Assembly (NCBI GenBank): GCA_949288785.1
Contig: CASELQ010000015.1
Coordinates: 1 to 49,152, forward strand
DNA: 49,152 nt
Direction of reading: 5' to 3'
DNA from: an uncultured Eubacteriales bacterium
GTDB taxonomy: Bacteria > Bacillota > Clostridia > Christensenellales > Borkfalkiaceae
Part shown: positions 35,634 through 44,615 of the stretch, one piece after another
How the letters are laid out: each line of letters starts with the position of its first letter
How positions within the stretch are numbered: the first letter of the stretch is position 1
Made by a program: the position numbers and the translations under genes
Notes under the pieces: model-generated
Database searches by the model: none
Seen by the model: only the letters and a program-made list of their open reading frames with translations
Told to the model about the DNA's origin: nothing

Positions 35634-35939
35634 TTAATTAAAATACTTTTCCCATTTTTGAGAGAAGTCGCTAGCTGTTTCAACTTTCCATTTACCTTGC
35701 GCATAAGCGACGTAACCACTACAAACATATTGCGGAAAGCCATTCCAATCCATATTCTTTTCTTTTAATGCTTTTTTAACATCGACAACTGTTCTTCTTT
35801 CAACCGAAAGGTGATAGAAAGAACAAAGCCTATCCATAAAAGCAGCCATTGCGAATGATTGGCGAGAATGGAAGTAGTTTTTTAATTCTTCTTTTGGTAT
35901 AGAGCGGCATTCATACGATAAAAAAGGAAGTCCTATCAC
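35634..35939 (-). CDS. Unknown protein paired with the nuclease-like gene
   Basis: The 101-residue protein starts with GTG (35939), preceded by AAGGAAG about 4 nt upstream. It is mainly helical (IPKEELKNYFHSRQSFAMAA, VDVKKALKEKN), ends in an aromatic-rich stretch and has no membrane segment or signal. I do not recognise a family. Being directly upstream of a nuclease domain in a two-gene unit, it could be an immunity, antitoxin or specificity partner, or the remains of a longer gene. That is position-based inference only. Confidence 0.45.
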   Translation of the reverse strand: MIGLPFLSYECRSIPKEELKNYFHSRQSFAMAAFMDRLCSFYHLSVERRTVVDVKKALKEKNMDWNGFPQYVCSGYVAYAQGKWKVETASDFSQKWEKYFN

Positions 35940-36047
35940 AGAACTTCCTTATTTACAAATATTCAGTTGTGAATGGGGAAAAATTATTTTACCCTCCATA
36001 ATATAGCCATAACGGCGTTAAAAAATCGTACCCCCTGTAAAAATGAC

Positions 36048-36635
36048 CTAATTTTCTCCGAAAAGCGCCTTTAACAAGCGCAATTCAAGCGTTTCTTCTT
36101 GGGTTCGTTTCAGAAGTTTGTGCTGTTCCTTTTTGCGCTTTCGCGCCTCTTTGCGGCTCAGGCGTTTTCGTTCTTTTCTCGCTTCCATTGCTTGCTGATG
36201 CAATTTTTCAAGGTTATCTTCTGCTTTCAGAATAAGTTTACGGACGGCTCCTTCGGTAACGCCCATCTCATCGGCAATACGGACTTTTTTCATATTCAAA
36301 TACTTGAACATAAAATACGCTTGCGCTTGGCGCGGAGTCAGTTTTGCTTCTAATCTACGTTGCTGACGGTCGAGCCTTTCTTGCTCCAAGCGTTCGTTCT
36401 CTGCATCACGCTCGGCTTCTTCCTGTTTCTCACAAATCACTTCAATATCCTCATCTGGATCGGGGAAGTCAAAGCCGTCTTCCAACATTTTACTCAAAGA
36501 AACCTGCCGCCGTGTTTCTTTGCGATTGACTTTTTTCTCGTATTTTTCTATTTCCGCAAAAACTTCGGCAACGTCATCTTCGACTTCGATATTTTCTATA
36601 TGCCCATCGGCAAATTCGTAAGTAATTGTTTTCAT
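36048..36635 (-). CDS. Sigma-70 region-4-like DNA-binding protein
   Basis: The 195-residue protein has a short acidic N-terminal part with a beta-hairpin (ITYEFADGHIENIEV) and a long charged helix (about 60-100). A region-4-type helix-turn-helix follows (LTPRQAQAYFMFKYLNMKKVRIADEMGVTEGAVRKLILKAEDNL), and the protein ends in a very basic helical tail. Such proteins are frequent on Firmicutes integrative elements, where they regulate element genes rather than act as full sigma factors (no region 2 here). The frame also allows a Met six codons upstream, but a TATAAT box covers that stretch, so I use the ATG at 36635. The A of this ATG is 7 nt after the -10 box, and no ribosome binding site exists, pointing to a leaderless message. 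Confidence 0.8.
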   Translation of the reverse strand: MKTITYEFADGHIENIEVEDDVAEVFAEIEKYEKKVNRKETRRQVSLSKMLEDGFDFPDPDEDIEVICEKQEEAERDAENERLEQERLDRQQRRLEAKLTPRQAQAYFMFKYLNMKKVRIADEMGVTEGAVRKLILKAEDNLEKLHQQAMEARKERKRLSRKEARKRKKEQHKLLKRTQEETLELRLLKALFGEN

Positions 36636-36641
36636 AGTTGT

Positions 36642-36670
36642 ATTATACCACAAAAGTGTGCAAATTTCAA
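36642..36670 (-). promoter_or_regulatory. Promoter giving a probably leaderless mRNA
   Basis: On the minus strand TTGAAA (36670-36665) and TATAAT (36647-36642) are separated by 17 bp. Only 6 nt separate the -10 box from the ATG at 36635. Confidence 0.75.
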
Positions 36671-36698
36671 TCCTTAATGCCGATAAACACGCAAAAAC

Positions 36699-36730
36699 GA
36701 AAAAAGCGACGGAACGTGAATCCCGCCGCT
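36699..36730 (-). terminator. Intrinsic terminator downstream of tRNA-Leu
   Basis: On the minus strand an 8-bp stem (36730-36723 with 36712-36705, one G-U pair) is followed directly by six T. Another 11-bp hairpin (36758-36768 with 36788-36798) lies between it and the tRNA. Confidence 0.7.
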
Positions 36731-36807
36731 CTTTGTGCTTATTTTAGCATAAAAGTAAATCCGAACCACTCACTCGTAACGAATACTTGGTTCGGATTAT
36801 ACTGACT

Positions 36808-36893
36808 TGGTGCGAGTAGCAGGACTTGAACCTGTACGGCTGTTAACCACCAGAACCTGAATCTGGCGCGTCTGCCAATTCCGCCATACTCGC
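36808..36893 (-). tRNA. tRNA-Leu, anticodon CAG
   Basis: On the minus strand the acceptor strands GCGAGTA and TACTCGC pair perfectly. The anticodon stem CCAGA/TCTGG encloses a loop reading TTCAGGT, so the anticodon is CAG (leucine). A long variable arm (typical of tRNA-Leu) and a TTCAAGT T loop follow. The CCA end is encoded at 36810-36808. The 3' end faces the accessory region. Confidence 0.95.
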
Positions 36894-36936
36894 ATATATG
36901 CCGCGAATTTTCCCGCGGCGATTTACCACAGACGAT

Positions 36937-36965
36937 ATTATACTATTTTTCTGTTTCAAAGTCAA
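36937..36965 (-). promoter_or_regulatory. Promoter of tRNA-Leu
   Basis: On the minus strand TTGACT (36965-36960) and TATAAT (36942-36937) are 17 bp apart. The -35 box and spacer overlap the last codons of the Dabb gene. Confidence 0.65.
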
Positions 36966-37233
36966 CTGCTACGCTCGATTTAGTTGCCGCGTGCATATAT
37001 TTTTTTACCACGTTCACGTGATACGGATCGTTCTGATACTCCGAAAGGGCAGCCTCGTCCTTTACCGTTACGGACAAAAACACGTCGTAAGAGCGGGCGG
37101 AATGCAAAAAGTCCGTTCCCGTTTCCATCTCTATAATCTGCGGGACTTTGCCGCGCATACCCTCTAATACCTCTCTTGCCTTGGCGGCGCTCTCACCCTC
37201 CGAAAGCTTAAAGCATACTATGTGTTTTACCAT
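36943..37233 (-). CDS. Dabb-domain (stress-responsive A/B barrel) protein
   Basis: The 96-residue protein fits the Dabb fold: MVKHIVCFKL opening strand, a central helix, SYDVFLSVTVKDEAALSEYQ, then the conserved DPYHVNVVKKYM segment before the end. It forms dimeric ferredoxin-like barrels. In bacteria the function is generally unassigned, although plant and actinobacterial relatives act on polyketides or in stress. It is 68 nt downstream of tsaD on the same strand and may be the last gene of that unit. Its 3' end overlaps the tRNA-Leu promoter. Confidence 0.85.
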   Translation of the reverse strand: MVKHIVCFKLSEGESAAKAREVLEGMRGKVPQIIEMETGTDFLHSARSYDVFLSVTVKDEAALSEYQNDPYHVNVVKKYMHAATKSSVAVDFETEK

Positions 37234-37301
37234 AATTCTTCTCCCGTACTTTTTCGCCGCGCCTTTTTGCGGCTTTTAATTCTTATCGCCTTATTAACCT
37301 C

Positions 37302-38363
37302 TTACCTTATTCCGCCGAGCGGCACCACCGCTTCCGCGTTGAGCGTTAAGTCGGCAAAGTTTTTCGCCATATACTGCAAATACCCTTCCGCCGCTATCAT
37401 GGCGCCGTTATCGGTGCACAGCCGCCTTTCGGGTATTACCGTTCTTATGCCATTTTCCGCCGCCCTTTTTTCAAGGCTTTCCCTTAAATATCCGTTCGCG
37501 CCCACGCCGCCCGATACGGTTATTACCTTCCTGCCGCGCATTTCCGCAGCTTTTATCGCCTTTTCTATAAGCACGTCTATCGCCGCGCACTGAAAACTTT
37601 TGGCAACGTCCGCCGTGATAACCCGTTCGCCCTTCTGCTCCTTGCCGTGAACGTAATTTATGACCGCCGTTTTAAGTCCGCTGTAAGAAAAATCGAACTC
37701 TCCGCCCGCGTAATGGCTGAGCATTTTGGGGAGCGGCACGTTGTTTTCTCCGCCCGCGGCGGCGCGCTCCACGTTGGGCCCGCCCGGGTAAGAGAGCCCC
37801 AGCACCCGCGCCACCTTGTCAAACGCTTCGCCGGCGGCGTCGTCTATGGACCTGCCTAAAACTTCGAGGTTATAATAATCTTTCACGTCCAGCACGGCGG
37901 TATGCCCGCCGCTTGCAAGCAACGTGATAAAGGGCGGCTTTAAATTTTTATCCGCAAGGTACGCCGCCGCGATATGCCCCCTGATATGGCTTACGGGCAC
38001 CAGCGGCACCGAAAGCGAAAAGGCAAGCGCCTTTGCAAACGACACGCCCACAAGCAGCGCACCCAAAAGCCCCGCGCCCTTGGTAACGGCGACCGCGTCT
38101 ATATCCGCAAGCGAAAGCCCCGCCTCAACTGCGGCGGAGCGTGCGGCTTTAAGTATTGCGGAAGTGTGCGCGCGGGAAGCAATCTCCGGCACCACTCCGC
38201 CGAACTCCGCATGCCGGGGCGCGGAACTTATAATACAGTCCGCAAGCACCTCCCTGCCGCCGCGAACGAGCGAGACGGCGGTTTCGTCGCACGAAGTTTC
38301 TATACCCATTATAACGGCGTTCTCTTTGGGTTCGAACCCGCTTATTTTCTCGGAATATTTCAT
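37302..38363 (-). CDS. tsaD: tRNA N6-adenosine threonylcarbamoyltransferase TsaD
   Basis: The 353-residue protein transfers threonylcarbamoyl to A37 of ANN-decoding tRNAs, working with TsaB, TsaE and TsaC. The ASKHA-fold signature MGIETSCDETAVSLV occurs near residues 19-33. The metal-binding HIRGH motif, the GLLGALLVGV segment and the SGGVGANGYLRE nucleotide loop are all present. The N-terminus has about 18 extra residues before the usual start, so translation may begin at the internal Met19. The annotated ATG overlaps the prfB stop as ATGA, favouring translational coupling at 38363. It is complete and of normal length. Confidence 0.96.
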   Translation of the reverse strand: MKYSEKISGFEPKENAVIMGIETSCDETAVSLVRGGREVLADCIISSAPRHAEFGGVVPEIASRAHTSAILKAARSAAVEAGLSLADIDAVAVTKGAGLLGALLVGVSFAKALAFSLSVPLVPVSHIRGHIAAAYLADKNLKPPFITLLASGGHTAVLDVKDYYNLEVLGRSIDDAAGEAFDKVARVLGLSYPGGPNVERAAAGGENNVPLPKMLSHYAGGEFDFSYSGLKTAVINYVHGKEQKGERVITADVAKSFQCAAIDVLIEKAIKAAEMRGRKVITVSGGVGANGYLRESLEKRAAENGIRTVIPERRLCTDNGAMIAAEGYLQYMAKNFADLTLNAEAVVPLGGIR

Positions 38364-39461
38364 TGCGATTTTTTGAGGTAATCGTTGATAAAGCCCTGAA
38401 TATCCCCGTTCATGACCCCCTGCACGTCGCTCGTTTCAAAGCCCGTGCGATGGTCTTTTACGAGAGTATACGGGCAGAATACGTAACTTCTTATCTGACT
38501 GCCCCATTCTATCTTTTTTATCTCGCCCTTAATGCTCTGGTCCCGCTCCATGCGCTCCGCCTCGCGCTTTTCGGCAAGCTTGCTTATGAGCATGCGCATT
38601 GCCATTTCGCGGTTCTGCGTCTGGCTGCGCTCGTTCTGGCAGGAAACCACTATGCCGGTGGGGATATGGGTTATACGTATGGCGGAATCGGTCTTGTTTA
38701 TGTGCTGACCGCCCGCGCCGGAAGCGCGGAATGTATCCACCCGAATCTCGTCCGGGTTTACTTTTATCTCCTCATCGTCCACTATCTCGGGCATGACCTC
38801 GACAGAGGCAAAGGAAGTGTGCCGCCTTTTGTTGGAATCGAACGGGGATATGCGCACCAGCCTGTGCACGCCTTTTTCCGCCTTCAAATAGCCGTATGCA
38901 AGGTCTCCCTCCACCTTGAAGGACACGTTTTTTATGCCCGCCTCGTCCCCTTCCAGCCGGTCCAGTTCGGTAACGGTGAACCCGTTCTTTTCGGCATAGC
39001 AAAGGTACATGCGGTAGAGCATCTCCGTCCAGTCGCACGCCTCGGTGCCGCCCGCGCCCGCGTGCAGGGTCATGAGCGCGTTTAACTTATCGTATTTACC
39101 GGAAAGCAGCGCCGAAAGCCGCATCTCTTCTATTGCCTTTTCGGCCTCCGATAGTTCGGCGGCGAGCTCTGTTAACACGCTCTCGTCGTTTTCCGCCTCG
39201 GCAAGGTCTACTATCTCTTCCGCCTCGTTCACGGTCTTTGCCGCCTTGTCAAACGCCTCAACTTTGTTTGTGAGCGCGGCTATCTCCTTGGATATTTTCT
39301 GCGAAGCGGCAAGGTCCATAAACACTTCCGGCTTTTGGGACTGCTCGGTTTTTTCCTTTAATTCGCTCTTTAACCGATCTACGTCAAAGAGAGTGCCCTG
39401 CCTCTGTAAGCATTAGTTTAAGGTCTTTTATTTTAAGACGAAAATCTTCGGTATTAACCAT
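38360..39461 (-). CDS. prfB: Peptide chain release factor 2, with programmed +1 frameshift
   Basis: RF2 recognises UGA and UAA stop codons. The GGQ loop (ASGAGGQHIN) and the SPF stop-recognition tripeptide (VRISPFDS) are both present. The reading starts at ATG 39461 (GGGAG 6 nt upstream), runs 25 codons to an in-frame TGA at 39386-39384 and continues in the +1 frame to 38360. Joined, the protein is about 366 residues, the normal RF2 length. The shift site is CTTTGAC, the classical autoregulatory site, with a purine-rich AGAGGCAGGG stretch upstream acting as internal Shine-Dalgarno. It lies between secA (54 nt upstream) and tsaD (4-nt overlap). Confidence 0.95.
39383..39389 (-). promoter_or_regulatory. 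prfB programmed frameshift site
   Basis: CTTTGAC on the minus strand (39389-39383): the CTT codon slips to TTT when UGA is decoded slowly, so scarce RF2 raises its own synthesis. Both frames on either side give convincing RF2 sequence. Confidence 0.93.
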
Positions 39462-39515
39462 TGTTATCTCCCTTTTAATTCTATTTCAGGTTTTGTTCGC
39501 AAATTTATCTTATTT

Positions 39516-42200
39516 TCAGTTTTTGCCGCAGCAGTTCTTATACTTTTTGCCGCTCCCGCAGGGGCAAGGGTCGTTTCTGCCTATGTTCTGTTTTGCCTTT
39601 TTAGGCACTGGCGCACCCGCGGGCTGGTTGGTTGAAAGGTTCTTGGGCTCTTCTTTTTGCACCTGCGGCACCCGCCTTAATTCTGCCTTTAAAAGCAGGG
39701 TAACAGTATCGTCCTGTATGGCGGCGGTAAGGTCCTCGAACATCTCGAACCCCTCTTTCTTGTATTCGAGCACGGGGTCCACGTTGCCGTAACCGCGCAG
39801 GCTTATGCCCTTACGGAGCTGGTCCATGGAGTCTATGTGGTCTATCCACTTGCTGTCGATATTTTTAAGCAGCACCACTCTCTCCACTTCCGAGAAATTA
39901 ACGCCCTCTTCCTTATACCGCTCTATCTTGGCGTTGTATACGTTTATAGTCTCTTCCACCAGTTTTTCTATAAGGTACTCGTAATCCCAGTTTTCCGCCT
40001 TTTCCTTGGTGATAAACTCCGTTCCCTTGGGCAGAAGTTTCATTTCGATGGCGCGGTTAAGCGCGTCTAAATCCCAGGTTTCGGGCTTGTTTTCGTTGTT
40101 TACGGCGGTGCTTACCACGTAGCGCACGAAGTCCGGAATGAGCTTTAATATATCCTCGTGCACGTTCTCGTCTTTAATAACCTTCATACGCTCGGCGTAC
40201 ATTACCTCGCGCTGCTTGTTCATAACGTCGTCGTATTCAAGCACCCGTTTTCTTATGCCGAAGTTTCTGCCCTCTATGCTGCGCTGCGCGTTCTCTATAC
40301 TGCGAGAGAGCATCTTGCTCTGCATGGGCTGGTTCTCATCTATCTTAAACATCTCGTAAACGCGCATCATGCGATCCCCGCCGAAACGCTTGGCAAGGTC
40401 GTCTTCCAGCGAGATAAAGAACACCGAAGAACCAGGGTCGCCCTGGCGGCCGCTTCTGCCGCGCAGCTGATTGTCTATACGGCGGGATTCGTGCCGTTCG
40501 GTGCCCAGAATATGCAGTCCGCCCGCGGCAACTACTTTTACTTTCTCCTCGTCCGTCTGCTTTTTATACTTTTCGTAAATCTCGCGGTAATGCTCTCTTA
40601 CCGCCATCACGTCCTCCGGAATGTCCGCGATAAAGGAGGTTGCAAGGTCAACAGTCTCTTCCGCAACGCCCTCTTCCCTGAGGCGGCGCTTTGCCATAAA
40701 TTCGGGGTTGCCTCCCAAAAGTATATCGGTACCGCGGCCCGCCATGTTGGTGGCTATGGTAACCGCGCCGTATCTGCCCGCCTGCGCCACTATGTCCGCC
40801 TCGCGCGCGTGGTTCTTGGCGTTAAGCACGTTATGCTTTATGCCCTTTTTAATAAGAAGGCGGCTTATCTCTTCAGACTTTTCAACCGTAACGGTACCCA
40901 CCAGCACCGGCTGGCCTTTTTCGTGCCGCGCGGCGATCTCTTCTATAATGGCGTTGTTTTTGCCCTTTACCGTCTTATAAATAATATCGGGCGCGTCTAT
41001 CCTCGCAACGGGCTTGTTGGTAGGGATTTCCAGAACGTCCAGCCCGTATATGGCGCGGAACTCCTCTTCCTCGCTCTTGGCGGTACCCGTCATACCCGAA
41101 AGTTTTTTGTAAAGGCGGAAATAGTTTTGGAAAGTTATGGTGGCGTAAGTTTTGTTTTCGTTTCTTATCTTAACGCCTTCCTTTGCCTCTATGGCCTGGT
41201 GCAGCCCGTCCGAATACCGCCTGCCTATCATAAGCCTGCCGGTAAACTCGTCTACTATTATAACTTCCCCGTCCGACACCACGTAGTCGTTATCGCGCTT
41301 GAAAATGTAGTTGGCTTTGAGCGCCTGCTGTATGTGGTGGGAAAGGCTTGCGTTTTCTATATCCGAAAAGTTTGCAAGCCCGAAAAAGCTTTCCGCCTTT
41401 TTGGCGCCCGTTTCGGTTATCTGAACGCTCTTTTCCTTTATGTCTATGGTAAAGTCCTTATCGAGCACGAGGCTCTTTACGAACTTGTTGGCGGTGGTAT
41501 ACTTTTCGCTGGATTCCTGCCCCCTGCCCGAAATTATAAGCGGGGTCCTCGCTTCGTCTATTAAAATGGAGTCCACTTCGTCCACTATTGCAAAGTTGAG
41601 CGTGCGCTGCACCATCTGTTCAAGCCGGCTTTTCAGGTTATCTCTCAGATAGTCAAAGCCCATTTCGTTGTTGGTGCCGTAAGTTATGTCGCACGCATAG
41701 GCTTTTTTCTTATCCTCGTCCTCCATGCCCGAAACGGCAACGCCCACCGTGAGCCCTAAAAACTTATAAACTTTACCCATCCACTCGGCGTCTCTTGCGG
41801 CAAGATAGTCGTTCACGGTTACTATGTGCACCCCGAGCCCCGTAAGTGCGTTGAGGTAGGCGGGAAGTGTTGCAACGAGCGTTTTGCCTTCGCCCGTTTT
41901 CATCTCCGCCACTCTGCCCTGATGCAGGCATATTCCGCCGATTATCTGCACCTTGTAATGCTTCATGCCGAGAGTGCGGAACGCCGCCTCTCTCACCGCG
42001 GCAAACGCTTCCGTTAAAATATCGTCAAGCGTTTCGCCGTTTTTAAGCCGCTCTTTGAATTTATCGGTGCTGGCGCGAAGTTCGGCGTCCGTCATGGCGG
42101 CGTATTTACTTTCCTTGGAAAGCACTTCATCCGCCAGTCTGTCCAGCCGGCGGAGATTCCTCCTGCCTTCGCCCCCTAAAATGTACCGAAATAATCCCAT
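39516..42200 (-). CDS. secA: Protein translocase ATPase SecA
   Basis: The 894-residue motor drives preprotein export through SecYEG. The Walker A motif MKTGEGKT lies near residue 105. Other family hallmarks are [30 protein letters not shown], the [16 protein letters not shown] motif, [13 protein letters not shown] and the C-terminal zinc module [13 protein letters not shown]. The length is typical for Clostridia. The ATG overlaps the stop of the ComF-family gene by one base (TAATG), so the two are coupled. It is the housekeeping copy: no sign of truncation or of an accessory SecA2 form. Confidence 0.98.
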   Translation of the reverse strand: MGLFRYILGGEGRRNLRRLDRLADEVLSKESKYAAMTDAELRASTDKFKERLKNGETLDDILTEAFAAVREAAFRTLGMKHYKVQIIGGICLHQGRVAEMKTGEGKTLVATLPAYLNALTGLGVHIVTVNDYLAARDAEWMGKVYKFLGLTVGVAVSGMEDEDKKKAYACDITYGTNNEMGFDYLRDNLKSRLEQMVQRTLNFAIVDEVDSILIDEARTPLIISGRGQESSEKYTTANKFVKSLVLDKDFTIDIKEKSVQITETGAKKAESFFGLANFSDIENASLSHHIQQALKANYIFKRDNDYVVSDGEVIIVDEFTGRLMIGRRYSDGLHQAIEAKEGVKIRNENKTYATITFQNYFRLYKKLSGMTGTAKSEEEEFRAIYGLDVLEIPTNKPVARIDAPDIIYKTVKGKNNAIIEEIAARHEKGQPVLVGTVTVEKSEEISRLLIKKGIKHNVLNAKNHAREADIVAQAGRYGAVTIATNMAGRGTDILLGGNPEFMAKRRLREEGVAEETVDLATSFIADIPEDVMAVREHYREIYEKYKKQTDEEKVKVVAAGGLHILGTERHESRRIDNQLRGRSGRQGDPGSSVFFISLEDDLAKRFGGDRMMRVYEMFKIDENQPMQSKMLSRSIENAQRSIEGRNFGIRKRVLEYDDVMNKQREVMYAERMKVIKDENVHEDILKLIPDFVRYVVSTAVNNENKPETWDLDALNRAIEMKLLPKGTEFITKEKAENWDYEYLIEKLVEETINVYNAKIERYKEEGVNFSEVERVVLLKNIDSKWIDHIDSMDQLRKGISLRGYGNVDPVLEYKKEGFEMFEDLTAAIQDDTVTLLLKAELRRVPQVQKEEPKNLSTNQPAGAPVPKKAKQNIGRNDPCPCGSGKKYKNCCGKN

Positions 42201-42976
42201 TATCGTTCTCCTTTAAGCTTAAATAGTTTACGCACGGGTTTCGTGCGTTTATCGTCTTCCTTTCCGGGCGATACTTCCGCCGCAGTCAACAGCAGCACGC
42301 GGCGCGCGCCCGCCTTTTTAAGAACCGTACATAATTCCTGCGCCGTGGCGCCGGTGGTGGTAACGTCGTCCACGATGAGCGCGGTTTTTCCGTTCACCGC
42401 CTTTTTGTCCGCCACCCTGAACGCCCCGCTCAGATTGGATACCCTCTCTTTGCGGGATAGTTTTGCCTGCCGCTTTGTTTCCTTTACCTTTACAAGGCAG
42501 TGCTCCACGGGCACACCTACGGATAAGGAAACCTTTTCCGCGAGCAGCCTGCCGTGATTGTACCCGCGCTTTTTCTCGCTCTTTTTCGTCATGGGCACGT
42601 AGCAGATAAAGTCCGCGGCAAAATAGTTTTTGAAATACGCCGAAGATATATATTCGGCGAACATATCGCCAAGGTATTTTTGACCGCCGTACTTAAAGCG
42701 CAGTATCAGCCCGCTTACGGGGTATTCGTAACGGAAAACGCTCCTGCCGCAGTCAAGCTCGGTTATGCGGTTCTTGCACGCCTCGCAATACTCGGCAGGC
42801 GCGGGAACGGGCCTGCCGCAGTGCCCGCAGATATATCCGCTTATAAACGGAAGTTTTGCAAGACATTCGGCGCAAAAATGCCCGCCGCCGAAAATCTCTT
42901 TTCCGCAGGCGGCGCACCGCCATTCGGGGTTAAAAAAATATCTCCTTATAAATGCGCCGAGCCCCTTGAATTTCAT
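42200..42976 (-). CDS. comF: ComF-family phosphoribosyltransferase-like protein
   Basis: The 258-residue protein has an N-terminal zinc-ribbon region with four CxxC pairs (CAAC, CAEC, CGHC, CEAC). The type I phosphoribosyltransferase fold carries the PRPP loop [13 protein letters not shown] near residues 205-217. ComF proteins take part in DNA uptake in competent bacteria but are also present in many non-competent species, where the role is unclear. It follows metK by 24 nt and is coupled to secA by a TAATG overlap. No competence genes are nearby, so the comF symbol reflects family membership only. Confidence 0.9.
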   Translation of the reverse strand: MKFKGLGAFIRRYFFNPEWRCAACGKEIFGGGHFCAECLAKLPFISGYICGHCGRPVPAPAEYCEACKNRITELDCGRSVFRYEYPVSGLILRFKYGGQKYLGDMFAEYISSAYFKNYFAADFICYVPMTKKSEKKRGYNHGRLLAEKVSLSVGVPVEHCLVKVKETKRQAKLSRKERVSNLSGAFRVADKKAVNGKTALIVDDVTTTGATAQELCTVLKKAGARRVLLLTAAEVSPGKEDDKRTKPVRKLFKLKGER

Positions 42977-43000
42977 ATATTTCCATATATAGCCGCTTGC

Positions 43001-44164
43001 TTAAATATACTTTGCAAGCGCCGCCGCCCTGTCCGTTTTCTCCCACGGAAATTCGCCTCTGCCGAAGTGCCCGTAAGCCGCGGTGGGCGCATATATCGGC
43101 TCTTTAAGCCCCAGCGCCGCGATTATCGCCGCGGGGCGGAGATCGAACTCACGCCTTATAATTTCAGCCAGCCGCCCGTCCCCCGTTCTGCCTGTGCCGA
43201 AAGTATTTACAAACACCGATACGGGGTGCGCCACGCCTATGGCGTAAGCTATCTGGATCTCGCACTCCTTTGCAAGCCCCGCCGCCACCACGTTCTTTGC
43301 AACGTAACGCGCCATATACGTGGCGGAACGGTCTACCTTTGTGGCGTCTTTCCCCGAAAAGGAACCGCCGCCGTGCGGGCACCTGCCGCCGTAAGTATCC
43401 ACTATTATCTTTCTGCCGGTAAGCCCCGAGTCCCCCGCCGGCCCGCCCGTTTCGAACCTGCCCGTGGGGTTTATGTAAAACTTGGTGTTTTCATCTATAA
43501 AACCCGCGGGCATGACCTTATCTATGACATGCTCTTTCAGGTCTTTACGCAAGACGTTCATATCGACGCCCGGCTCATGCTGTGCGGAAAGCACAACCGC
43601 CTCTATCCTCACGGGCTTGCCGTCTTCGTATTCAACGGTTACCTGCCCCTTTCCGTCCGGGCGGAGATAGGGAAGTTCGCCGCTCTTTCTCACCTCGTCC
43701 AGCCGCGCGCACATGGCGTGCGAAAGCATTATGGGAAGAGGCATAAGTTCGGGCGTTTCCGAACAGGCGTAACCGAACATAAGCCCCTGATCCCCCGCGC
43801 CGGTCAAATCAAACGGGTCGCCGGAGCCGCTTTCCGCAGCCTTGTCCACCCCCATGGCTATATCGGGGCTTTGGCGGGTCAGTTTTACGTCTATCTTTAC
43901 GCCGTCCGAAGAAAAGCCGAGTTCAGGGTCTGTGTAACCTATATCGGCTATGACCCTCCTGGCGCACTCTTCCGCGTCAACCTTGGCAAAGGAAGTTATC
44001 TCCCCCATTATAAGCAAATAGTCCTTACAGGCGCACACCTCGCACGCGACGCGCGCACCGGGGTCTTTTTTAAGATATTCGTCCAAAACGGCGTCCGCCA
44101 CGCGGTCGCACACCTTGTCGGGGTGCCCCGCAGCCACGCTTTCACTGGTAAAAAAATTTCTCAT
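43001..44164 (-). CDS. metK: S-adenosylmethionine synthetase
   Basis: The 387-residue enzyme makes S-adenosylmethionine from methionine and ATP. The N-terminal motif [16 protein letters not shown], the [12 protein letters not shown] hexapeptide-type signature and the [17 protein letters not shown] motif are all present, each with the Asp/Lys residues for Mg, K and phosphate binding. It is first in the minus-strand run metK, comF, secA, prfB, tsaD. The promoter leaves a leader of only about 30 nt, too short for a SAM riboswitch. No clear Shine-Dalgarno sequence precedes the ATG. Confidence 0.98.
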   Translation of the reverse strand: MRNFFTSESVAAGHPDKVCDRVADAVLDEYLKKDPGARVACEVCACKDYLLIMGEITSFAKVDAEECARRVIADIGYTDPELGFSSDGVKIDVKLTRQSPDIAMGVDKAAESGSGDPFDLTGAGDQGLMFGYACSETPELMPLPIMLSHAMCARLDEVRKSGELPYLRPDGKGQVTVEYEDGKPVRIEAVVLSAQHEPGVDMNVLRKDLKEHVIDKVMPAGFIDENTKFYINPTGRFETGGPAGDSGLTGRKIIVDTYGGRCPHGGGSFSGKDATKVDRSATYMARYVAKNVVAAGLAKECEIQIAYAIGVAHPVSVFVNTFGTGRTGDGRLAEIIRREFDLRPAAIIAALGLKEPIYAPTAAYGHFGRGEFPWEKTDRAAALAKYI

Positions 44165-44202
44165 ACAGGATATTTTCCGTCATTGGTTTATAATACCCGA
44201 TT

Positions 44203-44231
44203 ATTGTACCATTTAATGCCGTTTATGTCAA
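44203..44231 (-). promoter_or_regulatory. metK promoter
   Basis: On the minus strand TTGACA (44231-44226) and TACAAT (44208-44203) are separated by 17 bp. Initiation near 44196 leaves about 31 nt before the ATG. Confidence 0.7.
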
Positions 44232-44374
44232 TAATTTTATAAGCCCGCTCACCCTTTTTTATATTCCCCGCCCTTTCTCTTCACACGGTTTTCCCCTTAT
44301 TTCGCGCGCCGCGCCGCCCGCGCGGCGTACTGAAAATTTTATCGCGAAAGCCCGTTGCGCCGTGGTGAAATGCG

Positions 44375-44403
44375 TTGACATATATTTTTTGTTGCTTTAT
44401 AAT
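44375..44403 (+). promoter_or_regulatory. Perfect-consensus promoter of the ABC exporter operon
   Basis: TTGACA (44375-44380), a 17-bp spacer and TATAAT (44398-44403) match the vegetative consensus exactly. The leader of about 200 nt (44410-44611) is AT-rich with short possible stems; the only clear element in it is the 14-codon leader ORF at 44571. Confidence 0.85.
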
Positions 44404-44570
44404 ATAAAAAATCTCGTTAATATAAAAACTTATAAATATAAAAATCATATCGACATTTTTAAGAAAGCTCTGATATATAACGTATTTTTATAAATTTATC
44501 TCTAGTGTAACAATGCGGTTTTCAAGGTTTTTTTAAGTTTTTGCTGATAGCATAAAAAGGATATTCTTTT

Positions 44571-44615
44571 ATGCCGAACTATATTGTTGACGGTTTGATC
44601 GGAGGAGGCGTATGA
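44571..44615 (+). CDS. 14-residue leader peptide overlapping the exporter start
   Basis: The ATG at 44571 has an AAAAGGA box about 9 nt upstream. It encodes MPNYIVDGLIGGGV and stops at TGA 44613-44615, which overlaps the exporter ATG at 44612 in an ATGA arrangement. The GGAGGAGG ribosome binding site of the exporter lies within its last codons, so ribosomes translating the leader would cover or deliver to it. This suggests translational coupling or drug-responsive stalling, as known for leader peptides of antibiotic-resistance genes. Alternatively it is a tiny secreted peptide substrate. It is not proven to be translated. Confidence 0.45.
   Translation: MPNYIVDGLIGGGV

Noticed and set aside
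36808..36893. tRNA-Leu as the parent of the tRNA remnant at 9146
   Set aside because: The two 3' ends differ at several acceptor and T-stem positions, so they are not copies of one attachment core.
40158..41564. 468-codon plus-strand open frame inside secA
   Set aside because: Reverse-frame shadow of SecA, which is unambiguous on the other strand.
44165..44230. SAM riboswitch upstream of metK
   Set aside because: The promoter leaves a leader of about 31 nt, too short for any SAM riboswitch class.
42554..44242. 562-codon plus-strand open frame across comF and metK
   Set aside because: It crosses two certain genes antisense and carries no recognisable domain.
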